From Galdieria sulphuraria (Eukaryota; Rhodophyta; Bangiophyceae; Galdieriales; Galdieriaceae): a stretch of 64,000 nucleotides of DNA. Below the pieces are notes generated by a model, which saw nothing but the letters and a program-made list of their open reading frames with translations, searched no databases and was not told where the DNA came from. Below, one piece after another: positions 1-9,380 of the stretch. How positions within the stretch are numbered: the first letter of the stretch is position 1; each line of letters opens with the position of its first letter. The translations under genes were made by a program, and so were the position numbers. The stretch is from NCBI RefSeq assembly GCF_000341285.1, contig NW_005178429.1:1-64000 (forward strand). Reading direction: 5' to 3'.

Positions 1-2550
1 GTGTATCCAGGTCAGCGACCAAACGTGTGTTATGCACCCCAAATGTATGGGAGTGGTAAAAGCACTTTTGGGGAGAATTTCCAAACCTTTCTTTTGGCCA
101 ACAAAGACAGCTTGTTGCGTTATTNGAATANGAACAATATGTTTCCTGGCGTTGCAAGGGGTGAAAATGNAGGCGAACGTGCATTGGACGCTTTGCTTAA
201 TGAAACTTTATATGTCAAGTNGAACCTTGTTGAAGTACCAAACGGAACTAGTTTTCAAACGACACTTTNGAAGTGGANAAGCAAGAAGGCACTTGCCGAG
301 TTTCCAAACGGTTCAGAATTGCTATCTCAAGTTCTTTATTGCANGAATAGTTCCGAAGAATGGCTGCAGAAACTCTTGCAAGTTACCCAAAAACGTTATT
401 TATATCTATTCATTGACGAAATTGGAGCTTNAGAAGGTTTTGAATTCTCCAAGTTTGAGGATTNGATATACAGTTATGGACCAACTCCGGCGCACAACAT
501 TTATCGTGCCTTTTTTAGAGTCTTGTCCAGTTTGTNAGTCAGGCCTTTTGNAATTTGTGTTGTCGCAGGAAGATCAGATGCTATTATCACAAGACAACGA
601 GATGCCAGTATTTCACGAGNAAGGTTGTCTTTTCTTCGTTTGGATCCCTTTTCAGAAGAGACTGTCAAGTTCTTTATACAAAATACGACGCATCATAATG
701 AATCTATTCNAAAGCTTCTTTTTCCTAATCATCCAGAAGGACACGATTGGTTCTTTAAACAAATACATAGTTATACTGGTGGTGTTCCTTATTACGTTGT
801 TTATGTTTNAAAGAAATTGTGCGAGACTTGTAGAATTGTTTCGAGATCCATTGATCCTTCAGAGGATGAAATCCAAAGTAGAANAGAGCAAATTCCTCCT
901 GACTCTTCGCTTTCGGNGAGACCTTCTCATAGGACACCAGAGGCAANGACTACTTTCACTGCTATGCTTCTCGCGAGTATGTNAGAATTTCGTATTCCTA
1001 TGGAAGAGACTCTGTTGGGTGGTGTATCTATGGGACTTGATTCCAAATATGTTCTGGATATTGCTAATCATTTTGGTTTTTATTACGAAAATTGTTCTAA
1101 GAATGAACACGGTGAAGAGATTGAAGCAAGTCTCAACCCAANAGAACAAACATTTGTCAAGTTGGTTTTTCCAAAAATTGCTTNAAAGTATATCGAAATT
1201 GAATGCTGGGATGTTCCTCCTATTCGTTTTATTTGTAGTTTGTTTTCATCCATTAGTCGCTTTGACTCACCTTCTAGTCGTGGTTTCAAGTTTGAAATTA
1301 TATTTACTCTTATTCTTTATGTTCGATGGTGTTTTTGTTCCAGATTGGGTGAATNGAGTCTATTTCGGCATAGTCTTGNAGAAGATATTCCTANAAAAGT
1401 TGGGCGGAGAGTGGNAGGAGAATTCGAAAAGGATCCTATTCTCAAGTATGTTCCAGCATNGAGTTCCACAGTTGTTGGTATTCATAGTGCCAGCGAAGAA
1501 ACTTATCATGNGAGTGCTTGGAAGCCGTTGTTTGAAACTTGGTTATCAAATGATGGAATATTTATTCCTACAAGGCAAAACTCCAGTGGACCTGATGTTC
1601 TTATTCGAGNAACACAAACTAGCGACAATTCTATTCTTATTGGACAAGATGCATCTTCTGNAGAGCAAATATCCATGGAAACTGAAACCAGTGCAAGTGA
1701 TATTTNGAACAAACGGAGGATCTATTNGATTGGGATTGCATNGAAGTGTTATCAAATGTCAAGTCCTGGTGTTGGACGTTCTANGATTAAAGCAGAATGT
1801 GCTAAATTTTTACATCCAGTTGCGTCACAATTGGACTTGGAGAATCATAATANAATGGCAATTCAGTTTATTGNAAGCAACAAGTATACTGCAGAAGTAT
1901 CCAAACAGCNGAAAGACAACCAAAATTGGGTATTGGATAGTGGAATTTATTATGAAGACCATAACAATCATATTGTCTCTAGTCCTATCAATTCTGCGAC
2001 AAAACCACAGAATACAAGGGAAGAATGGCTATGGATTCCTCCTCATTGTCAAGTTGNAGTATGTTCTACCAGCTCTCTCAAATCCTTTTNAGGTTGCAAG
2101 GCTAGTGAAGATCNAGATAGAGTTTTTGGAGACCATCCATTATGGTTGGACCAACTCAGACCACTTTCAAATCTGTTGGAAAATTCATNGANAGACCTGT
2201 NGAGTCGTGCACCATTTGAGCAGTCTTCTAAGAGGAATATTCAATCCATGGAGAGGGGTAACCCAGTTANGAATTGGAATGTTATGCAAGTGGAAGAAGA
2301 AGATACACGAGGCGAACAAAGGGTTGCAGCATCGAGTTCTTTGTCTTCATCATTTGATTGGAATACTTTCCNAAGAGAACATTGTGGTCTTTCTGAAGAG
2401 GATGTTGCCTACTGTTTTAGGAAACTTTCAAGGTTTGGCAGAGTTTCGCTTTCCAGACTTAATGAAGATTCATTACTTCGCATGGGTATCAATGATCCCA
2501 CCGNAANAGCCAAACTGCTTATTGGCATTACTGAAGAGTTTTCTTACTAA
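1..2550 (+). CDS. P-loop NTPase-like multidomain protein with SAM-like C-terminus (5' end possibly outside window)
   Basis: An 849-codon frame is open from the first base to TAA at 2548-2550. The first codon is GTG, so the true start may lie upstream. Residues 14-26 carry a P-loop-like GSGKST. LYLFIDEIGA near 134-143 fits a Walker B strand, and CVVAGRSDAI near 190 fits a sensor-type strand. Mid-protein, GPDVLIR (about 529) followed some 50 residues later by a strand ending in Lys could be a PD-(D/E)XK nuclease-like core; this is tentative. The last 65 residues (NEDSLLRMGI near 828) resemble a SAM domain. The general plan recalls the Crinkler/RHS type of NTPases, but I cannot name the family firmly. 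About 45 unknown bases lie in it, all at codon position 2 with a purine at position 3. No intron is needed. Confidence 0.6.
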   Translation: MYPGQRPNVCYAPQMYGSGKSTFGENFQTFLLANKDSLLRYXNXNNMFPGVARGENXGERALDALLNETLYVKXNLVEVPNGTSFQTTLXKWXSKKALAEFPNGSELLSQVLYCXNSSEEWLQKLLQVTQKRYLYLFIDEIGAXEGFEFSKFEDXIYSYGPTPAHNIYRAFFRVLSSLXVRPFXICVVAGRSDAIITRQRDASISRXRLSFLRLDPFSEETVKFFIQNTTHHNESIXKLLFPNHPEGHDWFFKQIHSYTGGVPYYVVYVXKKLCETCRIVSRSIDPSEDEIQSRXEQIPPDSSLSXRPSHRTPEAXTTFTAMLLASMXEFRIPMEETLLGGVSMGLDSKYVLDIANHFGFYYENCSKNEHGEEIEASLNPXEQTFVKLVFPKIAXKYIEIECWDVPPIRFICSLFSSISRFDSPSSRGFKFEIIFTLILYVRWCFCSRLGEXSLFRHSLXEDIPXKVGRRVXGEFEKDPILKYVPAXSSTVVGIHSASEETYHXSAWKPLFETWLSNDGIFIPTRQNSSGPDVLIRXTQTSDNSILIGQDASSXEQISMETETSASDIXNKRRIYXIGIAXKCYQMSSPGVGRSXIKAECAKFLHPVASQLDLENHNXMAIQFIXSNKYTAEVSKQXKDNQNWVLDSGIYYEDHNNHIVSSPINSATKPQNTREEWLWIPPHCQVXVCSTSSLKSFXGCKASEDXDRVFGDHPLWLDQLRPLSNLLENSXXDLXSRAPFEQSSKRNIQSMERGNPVXNWNVMQVEEEDTRGEQRVAASSSLSSSFDWNTFXREHCGLSEEDVAYCFRKLSRFGRVSLSRLNEDSLLRMGINDPTXXAKLLIGITEEFSY
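125..2507. other. Single-base n masking restricted to stop codons of frame 2
   Basis: About 45 isolated n's occur between 125 and 2507. Every one lies at a position equal to 2 modulo 3 and is followed by ga, aa or ag. If each n is T, each makes TGA, TAA or TAG in frame 2, while frame 1 gains Leu, Ile, Met or Val codons. This is editing of a mis-framed gene model, not sequencing ambiguity. Confidence 0.9.
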
Positions 2551-2563
2551 CTTTAGAATATGA

Positions 2564-3880
2564 ACGGATCCATTAACCGTATTTTTTTCTTAAAGTCGTG
2601 AAAAGAATAAATATAGTTTGGAGGAAGCTCTTACTGTCTGATAACTAGTTGGATTGATATGAAATTGACACTATCGATATTTCAGAATACTAATTAGGAA
2701 CTATTTGCAGCAACCAATCTCACGAGAAAATATTATTTTCAGTTACTTTTTTTCGAAATTGAAGTTTGAGTTTGAAGTGGGAATTATTGAACCTCAACTG
2801 ACAAGCTTTTATATCTTATTGCAAAGAGTTCAAGTCATTCCTTTATTAAGTGCAGAACGACTTTCTTATGACGACGAACATTCAAAAGAAACTTTTGGGA
2901 AAGGAACAACATCAGTGTGCTTATATGACAAAGTATCGTTAAAGCTTCTGCGAGGATCAAAAGAATTCACGACCTCTTTTTGAATGGTCTTGTCTATGAA
3001 TAAATGGAGTTATGCTGCAGGTCACTGGAATATACTCATAACAGATGAAAGTTCCATTTGAGAATATTTTGTGAAAGAAAGAGAAAGGGATTACTTGTCT
3101 TCCAAACAACTGTACAAACTGCTACTATAATAAAGAAAGAGGCTCAATAAAATGGCTTACAACTGGAAGCAATGCAAAATCACTTGTTAGAAAATCTATT
3201 CTTTCACAAGGGAACTGATAGAACTTTACCAGGAAGCGCCAACGAGTGACAATAGAAGCAGTCACTTTAAAAGTTTTCAATTTTTGTTAAATCGTCAGCT
3301 CTGTCTTCAAAGAGTCTATCTCAAAGCTCTATATGGTGACATAATCTGATGTATGCTCAAAATTCTCTTGTAAGATTACATAGAGGTTGACAATTTTCTT
3401 CAAAACTTATGAATCCTCAAAATCAATCATTACAATCGACCACTGAATGTTTCAACTTTCCATAATTGCGAAAAGTAAAATCCAACAGAAGCTAACTATC
3501 AATCCCTTCATAGACAAACTTCACATTGCTTTGATATGGCGAATATTCATTATCTCGAAAATAACAACTGTTGTTGGGTCATTGGGTACCCTGTTCTTTC
3601 ATTTTATTTAGTATCAAAAGTATTTTACGAATGAAAAGTGTCTTTAGGATAGATACACGAATTGGCGAACAACAATAATGGTAATAGAACAGACATGCTA
3701 GTGCAAAAGTTTCTGTCACTTTGTTTTGTTAGCCAAAATATATATCTTAGTCTTTCATCAGACTTCTTTAAAAAGTTGTTTGTTCCTATAGTCGATTATT
3801 TAACAAGGAACGAAATGGATTGTAGAATTTCTCTTTGTCATGATTCCAGAGAATTTCTGCTTATTTGGTTTCTTCTCTAA
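2564..3880. other. Gene-poor stretch between NTPase-like gene and nitrilase
   Basis: AT-rich sequence of about 1.3 kb. Short open frames at 2705-2983 and 3662-3880 have no recognisable domain, and the second begins at TTG and ends directly against the nitrilase ATG. Probably the 3' flank of the first gene and the 5' flank of the nitrilase. Confidence 0.5.
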
Positions 3881-4972
3881 ATGACAGCCTATGGTTCCTG
3901 GAACTTCCCTAATGTGACAGTTGCGGCTGCTCATGTGTCTTCAGTTTACTTTGATGTTGAAAAATCTCTAGAAAAGCTTGAAGCTTATGCTATCCAAGCA
4001 GCTAGACAAGGGGCAGCGTTGATAGCTTTCGGAGAATCGTTTCTTCCAGGTTTTCCGGTATGGAATTTAGTTTTATCTCCACTGGATCAGCACGAGCTTT
4101 TCAAAAAACTTTATGAAACTTCTGTGGAAGTACCAAGTGATATTACCGAAAAGATTGCGAGGATAGCCAGAGAAAACAGAATTCATATTTCTGTTGGAAT
4201 TACGGAAAGAAGTAAACACAGTTTAGGAACTTTATGGAACAGCAATCTTATATTTGACGACAAGGGAATTCTTAAACGGAAGCATAGGAAACTCGTTCCG
4301 ACTTTTGCCGAGAAGCTGACTTGGTCAAATGGAGATGGAAGTGGTCTCGAAGTGTTAGCGACCAACCAACTGGGTAGAGTAGGTGCCCTCATTTGTGGTG
4401 AAAATACCAACACGTTGGCACGTTTCAGTCTTATTGCACAAGGAGAACAAATACACATTTCCACATATCCTCCTTGTTGGCCAATAACTAGAAAGAGTAG
4501 TACCAATTATTCATTAGATGAAGCAATACGTATTCGTGCTGCAGCACATGCTTTTGAAGGGAAACTATTTAATATTGTTGCTTGCTGTTGCAAAGATCAG
4601 AGTTTGATAGACATTGTTTCAGAGTATGATACTTCTGCGCGAAACGTTTTGGAGTTTTCATCTCCCTCCATTTCGATGATAGTAGGTCCTCAAGGAGAGA
4701 TTATTGGTGAACCACTCAGTAAGGAAGAAGGTTTGGTGGTAGCAGAAATCAACTTGAGTCAAGGAATTTTTTGGAAGAAGATACATGATATAACTGGAGG
4801 ATACAATAGATTCGATGTCTTCCATTTGTCAGTGAATTTTTCTTCCGAAGAACCAATTGATGACTCCCAAAGAAAAGTTCATTTGTCAACTTCACAATCC
4901 AATTCAAATCATTCCACAGAGATTGAAGACCAAGTCGAAAAGGATGTGAGATCACATATGCCTTTGGTGTGA
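3881..4972 (+). CDS. Nitrilase / cyanide hydratase family carbon-nitrogen hydrolase
   Basis: An intronless 363-residue protein of typical nitrilase length. The catalytic triad is visible: Glu52 in GESFLPGFPVWN, Lys137 in KHRKLVPT and Cys172 in GALICGENTN. The family hydrolyses organic nitriles (or hydrates cyanide) through a Cys thioimidate. FPVWN and the ICGEN block place it with true nitrilases rather than with the omega-amidase or beta-ureidopropionase branches; the exact substrate cannot be read. The last 60 residues are polar and rich in Ser, Glu and Asp, as in many nitrilase tails. No signal peptide is seen, so it is probably cytosolic. The ATG at 3881 directly follows a stop in the same frame, which fixes the start. 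Lack of introns among intron-rich neighbours is compatible with, but does not prove, bacterial origin. Confidence 0.9.
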   Translation: MTAYGSWNFPNVTVAAAHVSSVYFDVEKSLEKLEAYAIQAARQGAALIAFGESFLPGFPVWNLVLSPLDQHELFKKLYETSVEVPSDITEKIARIARENRIHISVGITERSKHSLGTLWNSNLIFDDKGILKRKHRKLVPTFAEKLTWSNGDGSGLEVLATNQLGRVGALICGENTNTLARFSLIAQGEQIHISTYPPCWPITRKSSTNYSLDEAIRIRAAAHAFEGKLFNIVACCCKDQSLIDIVSEYDTSARNVLEFSSPSISMIVGPQGEIIGEPLSKEEGLVVAEINLSQGIFWKKIHDITGGYNRFDVFHLSVNFSSEEPIDDSQRKVHLSTSQSNSNHSTEIEDQVEKDVRSHMPLV

Positions 4973-5629
4973 AATGCTATATTGGATCGCCTTCATCTTA
5001 TAAATACTTTGCAGTTAATAATAGGTTGTAGGGTTTCATTTGAAACTTTTTGAAATATACCTTTGATAATACAATATCTCTCTCTGCTCACCTTCAAAAG
5101 TTATAGTTTCTTATTACTCAGTAAAGAATATATAATGCTTGAAATAAATACCAGCATGCTTAGGCTTTACAGCATTTCATTTGAGGAACTTCATTTCTCA
5201 TGTCTATCGTGATGTTGTTTGAAACCATAATTCTAAATGTACACAATAGAATATTTAGGCTCCTTTGACTTGAATGTGATTTAGTATCTATATTTTCAGT
5301 GTTTCAATAAACTTTAGCTGAAAGCAACAAACGAGTTTTAAGTACATCCATAAACGAAAACTTAACTGTGTCGGTTGAGTATGTAATTGATTTGAGTTGA
5401 TAAGCCCAGAAAATATAAAATTCTGGAAATACTCCCTTTTCAGGGCTTCATTATGAGGAGTTGTTGGACATAATATGACTTGTGGAAACTCAAGAAGCAG
5501 GTCCTCAAAACACATTTAGATAAAGAAGAAGGAACGGTTTATGATTATTCTGTAGTATCTACTTTGAAGACCATTTTGCATCTCAAGCTGCTAAAATTGT
5601 TTGGGATAATTCGTTACTTTCAAAACGCT
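4973..5629. other. Intergenic stretch upstream of VTE3
   Basis: AT-rich, with no convincing gene on either strand. The frame of the next gene is open from about 5480 without an ATG, so part is probably 5' UTR. Confidence 0.5.
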
Positions 5630-6664
5630 ATGGCTTGGATTGTTTCTACTTTTGGAACGGAAACTTTCAGACGAGGCGTCTTTTGTAATTCCTGTAAAAG
5701 TCTTCTTTCAAAAAAACGCAGTACTTTCTTTATTCTAAAGCTGAATAGATGCACCATGAACCTAACAGATGCCTCCTTAAGTAACATGACGGAGAGAGCA
5801 AAAAAAGGGCTCATTCAACATAAAAAGGAAGCATTTTGGTTTTATCGATTTCTTTCTATTGTTTATGATACTATTGTGAACCCTTTTCACTGGACAGTAG
5901 AAATGAGAGATACTTCCTTGAAACAAGCTGAACTTGTTAGCCGAGACCTGAAAGTTTTGGACGCTGGTGGCGGTACTGGTTTTACCACAGAAGGCATAGT
6001 CCAGTACGTGGATGCCCATAACATAACGCTGTTAGATCAAAGTCCTCATCAAATGGCTAAAGCGAAGAAGAAACCCAAATTATCCAGTGTAAACTTCGTG
6101 GAAGGAGACGCCGAGAATTTGCCTTTTCCATCGAATTCTTTTGACCGTTATATTTCAGCAGGTAGTATAGAATATTGGCCAGAGCCTCAGCGAGGAATTT
6201 CAGAAGCATACAGGGTCTTAAGGTGCGGTGGAGTAGCCACCGTTATTGGCCCTGTCCGAGCAACTCATTGGTTTTCAAGATTTTGGTGTGATCTTTGGAT
6301 GTTGTTTCCTACAGAAGAAGAATATCGTTATTGGTTCCAAAAGGCGGGCTTCGAAGATATTCGTGTGTCTTATATTGGCCCTGCAGCTTATAAAGGAATT
6401 AGAGAGCACGGACTTATTATGGGTTTGACTATAAGTGGTAAGAAGCCTGTTAACGGACCTAGCGAACCGGTATGTCGTTTGGGTCCGATGCAGGAGTCTT
6501 TATCGTCGCCTTATACTTGGCAACAAAAACTATTGTTTCCATTTCGGTGGTTATTAGGTTGCATCGCTGGTTTCTACTATTTCCTATTGCCATTCTTTAT
6601 TATGTTCTATGCAGCTGTTTTCATGAGAGATCGACCCACTAAAGACTCACAAACCCGTGTCTAG
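5630..6664 (+). CDS. VTE3: MPBQ/MSBQ (2-methyl-6-phytyl/solanesyl-benzoquinol) methyltransferase, plastid
   Basis: 344 residues from ATG 5630; Arabidopsis VTE3 is of similar size. Family role: SAM-dependent ring methylation in plastoquinone and tocopherol synthesis at the plastid inner envelope. Evidence: an N-terminal basic, Ser-rich region of about 60 residues fits a transit peptide. YDTIVNPFHWTVEMRD (79-94) is the family-specific block. SAM motif I is LDAGGGTGF (110-118), then GDAENLPFPSNSFD. A hydrophobic C-terminus (about 298-330) matches the membrane anchor of VTE3. The frame is open upstream to 5480 but has no ATG there. Single exon. A plain ubiquinone-type UbiE lacks the NPFHWT block and the C-terminal anchor, so VTE3 is preferred. 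Confidence 0.92.
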   Translation: MAWIVSTFGTETFRRGVFCNSCKSLLSKKRSTFFILKLNRCTMNLTDASLSNMTERAKKGLIQHKKEAFWFYRFLSIVYDTIVNPFHWTVEMRDTSLKQAELVSRDLKVLDAGGGTGFTTEGIVQYVDAHNITLLDQSPHQMAKAKKKPKLSSVNFVEGDAENLPFPSNSFDRYISAGSIEYWPEPQRGISEAYRVLRCGGVATVIGPVRATHWFSRFWCDLWMLFPTEEEYRYWFQKAGFEDIRVSYIGPAAYKGIREHGLIMGLTISGKKPVNGPSEPVCRLGPMQESLSSPYTWQQKLLFPFRWLLGCIAGFYYFLLPFFIMFYAAVFMRDRPTKDSQTRV

Positions 6665-6777
6665 TCCCTTATACGGAGTATATAAAGTGGCTTTGCTTAT
6701 TGGATAATCCCAAAAGAGATAACACTCATAATCAAAGCGTTCCTGCTTCTTAAGAATGTTGACTCCACAAAGTTTCT

Positions 6778-8334
6778 ATGAAATGTAGAGATGTCGTCTT
6801 TTCATTTGTTTTGACCAAATGGTCACAAGAGTATATAAAAAGTGCTATATGGGAATGTCGATGTTATTTACCTCGAAACAATAATAAGTTGACTCGCATT
6901 TCAATCAGATTCTTGTTTCGATCACATTTTATTTCTTCTATGAGTGGCACTTGTTTCGTTGCTTTTTCTTCATATATTTCCAAACAGAGAAGACTTTGTA
7001 AGGCAAAGAACATTTTTTCATGTAGAAAATACAATATATGTACGTTTTCCTCAAGAGACTCTCCTTTATTTAACAGAGAGGTGGTTCGGTCTAGTCCTGC
7101 TGTAAAACTGGCACAACTTTTGATTGCTTCTATTCCAACTTGGACAGAATTAGAGTCCAAAGTGTCGCAGCTTCTTGGTTCGAAAGTTTATAGTTATCGG
7201 TTGGGTGAGTGGGAGCGACATGAAGACTGTAGAGTGGTTATATTTACAGATGAAAATTTGTGGTGTCCATACACAAAAAGAATATGCTTTCAGTTGGAAG
7301 AGAAAAGTATTCCTTATAGGTTTTGGTATTTGAATATGTTTCAACTCCCTTCTTGGTATAAGGATATCAATCCTCGTTGCCAAGTACCAACTGCAATAAT
7401 TGATGGTGAGATAGTCTACGACTCTCCTGTAATTATGAAATATATTGAAGACAGATTTCCTGAGACAAAACCTCTTATGCCAGAAAGCATGACCAAGAAA
7501 ATGAAGGAAGATTTATATGACTTTGAACGCTTGGAAAGAAGGATATCCAATACTTGGTTGCTTTGGTTCGATAAGTTGTTTAGTGAAGAAGAATCCCTGG
7601 ACTCATTTTATTTTACTTTGGATAGAGTCGAAGAAGCATTGCACATTTATCCCGGTCCGTTTTTCTTTGGAGAGCATTTTAGTCTTGTTGACATATTATA
7701 TGCACCTTTCATGGATGCTATTGCTGCAACAGCATTGTATTACAAGGGAATTCCAGTGCGGAAGACTGGAGGACTATTTCCTGCCATAGAAGAATGGTTC
7801 GATGCATTGAGTCGAAGACCAGTGTACCAAAATATTCGAAGTGATGAAATGACCATGATAAGAGCACTTCCTTACCAGTTTGATCATACCGAAATTCTTC
7901 CTCAAGCAAAAAGAATTGCTGAACGAATGGAAACTGATATGAGAAATATGGACATGAAGCAAGTGAAGAAGGATCCATTTGAGTCTCAAAATAGACTTTT
8001 AGCAAGTTCCAAGTTGATTCATGAGCGAACTCTTATCCTAGAAGTATTAAGGAGTTCTCTCGGTATACCTCATGACTCAACTGATTTCGTAACACTGGAT
8101 ACAATGCTCCGTTTTGTATCCAATGTGCTTATTGAAGGATATTTCTCAATGCAAGACTTTGTATTGGATAACTTATCACTTATTTCAAGTTCTCTGAATT
8201 TGTTAAAAGACACCATTCAAGTTCCTAGGGATTTAAAGTATCCTGCTTTTAGACAGCTCATTGCATACCTTAACTTTATTATGGACAATTTAAAGATGCA
8301 AGCTGAAAGTCAGGAGCTGAATCATCCAGTCTAA
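6778..8334 (+). CDS. Glutathione S-transferase-like protein with long C-terminal extension, plastid-targeted
   Basis: 518 residues, single exon. Residues 152-235 form a thioredoxin-fold GST N-domain with CPYTKR (163-168) as redox site, a cis-Pro in QVPTAIIDG, and YDSPVIMKYIEDRFPE for glutathione binding. An alpha-helical GST C-domain follows (about 250-370, including GPFFFGEHFSLVDI). CPYT resembles DHAR/omega GSTs, so thioltransferase or dehydroascorbate-type chemistry is likelier than conjugation. The last 140 residues are helical and belong to no domain I recognise. The start is uncertain: ATG 6778 has TATATAAAG at 6679, while ATG 6940 begins a Ser/Lys/Arg-rich transit-like segment and has TATATAAAA at 6832. 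Compared with usual GSTs (about 210-240 residues) it is twice as long. Confidence 0.8.
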   Translation: MKCRDVVFSFVLTKWSQEYIKSAIWECRCYLPRNNNKLTRISIRFLFRSHFISSMSGTCFVAFSSYISKQRRLCKAKNIFSCRKYNICTFSSRDSPLFNREVVRSSPAVKLAQLLIASIPTWTELESKVSQLLGSKVYSYRLGEWERHEDCRVVIFTDENLWCPYTKRICFQLEEKSIPYRFWYLNMFQLPSWYKDINPRCQVPTAIIDGEIVYDSPVIMKYIEDRFPETKPLMPESMTKKMKEDLYDFERLERRISNTWLLWFDKLFSEEESLDSFYFTLDRVEEALHIYPGPFFFGEHFSLVDILYAPFMDAIAATALYYKGIPVRKTGGLFPAIEEWFDALSRRPVYQNIRSDEMTMIRALPYQFDHTEILPQAKRIAERMETDMRNMDMKQVKKDPFESQNRLLASSKLIHERTLILEVLRSSLGIPHDSTDFVTLDTMLRFVSNVLIEGYFSMQDFVLDNLSLISSSLNLLKDTIQVPRDLKYPAFRQLIAYLNFIMDNLKMQAESQELNHPV

Positions 8335-8510
8335 AACTAGAGTTGAAACTTTTATAGAGTTGCTTACCATTGCTTTGTTTTGAAATAAACGAATCCTCAT
8401 AATTTCAGTTTTTTTTAAGGGCAAGTCTTTTCAACTAATGAAGACACTCTTTTAAGGAAGATAAATAGAAATTTTTTTACTCATCATAGTGTTGGAAAAA
8501 TTATTCAAAT

Positions 8511-9344
8511 ATGAAGACGCTACTAAAGTCTTTAAAGTCCTTGGACTTTTCCAAAACACTGTTCACTCCACTAGACGAACAAGAGGAAAAGTGGATAGAA
8601 ATTTTCTTGCAGCAGTCCTCTGAGAATAAAGTTACTTTACTTTCACCTGGTGGAAAGCTTCAGATACCTGTTGAAGAGCTTAAACTTCTGGTTCAAGATG
8701 GATGGATTACGGACATAGTCATTGATGGCTATTTATCACTTTTAATAGGAGAAAGTGACAGTTTCTTTATAGCAGGAAACACAACCGCCAGCGAAATACG
8801 AGATGTTTTGTTTAGGCCTCATATATTCGCTTTTAGTCCGTTCTTCTACACTAGACTTTGTGGCAGCGGTGAAGAATTTGACTTTGCTGGTGTTAGACAG
8901 TGGACAGTTGCTTCAAAGATAGACGTCCTTCAAAGGGACCTATTGCTTTTTCCCATCTTGCATTCTAAAGTACATTGGTTCCTAACCTGTTTGGATCTTC
9001 GAACGCGAAAAGTACTATTTTTGGATCCCTATCCAGGAAGGTTACCGGTGAAAGAAGTATGCTCGAATTTACTCCGTTGGTTGATAAATGAAGTTTCAGA
9101 AAAATACGGTGAGACAAAAGCGAGGGATTTAGAACCAAGCGGTTGGAGAATAGTGAACTGTTTTGATATTCCGTCCCAGAGAGACACGAATAACTGTGGT
9201 GTTTATCTGCTTCTTTTTGCACATCATCTTGAGCAAGGTCGAGTTATTAACTTTACTCAAGAGGACGTTTCCAATGCCCGTAAAAGAATTTTATTTAGCA
9301 TTCTTTCTTCCAAGTTGTACACATTGCCCGATGACTTTAGTTGA
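8511..9344 (+). CDS. Ulp1-family (C48) SUMO/NEDD8-type cysteine protease
   Basis: 277 residues, single exon, starting at ATG 8511. The C-terminal half is a C48 protease: His155 in KVHWFLT, Asp172 in FLDPYPG, Gln223 in IPSQRDTNNCG and nucleophile Cys229. These proteases remove SUMO or NEDD8 from proteins and mature the modifiers. The short length and absence of a long regulatory N-terminus recall NEDP1/SENP8, but Ulp1-like desumoylase is equally possible. The first 110 residues show no known domain. It ends only 36 bp before the Deg protease start. Confidence 0.85.
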   Translation: MKTLLKSLKSLDFSKTLFTPLDEQEEKWIEIFLQQSSENKVTLLSPGGKLQIPVEELKLLVQDGWITDIVIDGYLSLLIGESDSFFIAGNTTASEIRDVLFRPHIFAFSPFFYTRLCGSGEEFDFAGVRQWTVASKIDVLQRDLLLFPILHSKVHWFLTCLDLRTRKVLFLDPYPGRLPVKEVCSNLLRWLINEVSEKYGETKARDLEPSGWRIVNCFDIPSQRDTNNCGVYLLLFAHHLEQGRVINFTQEDVSNARKRILFSILSSKLYTLPDDFS

Positions 9345-9380
9345 ACAATAAAGAATCGGGGTTTACCGTCGTTTGTTGTC

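Noticed and set aside
32-2563. 843-codon frame on + in frame 2
   Set aside because: It is open only because the first base of each stop codon is n; its protein lacks the family motifs of frame 1.
4183-4506. Antisense frame within nitrilase
   Set aside because: Shadow of the nitrilase coding region, no domain.
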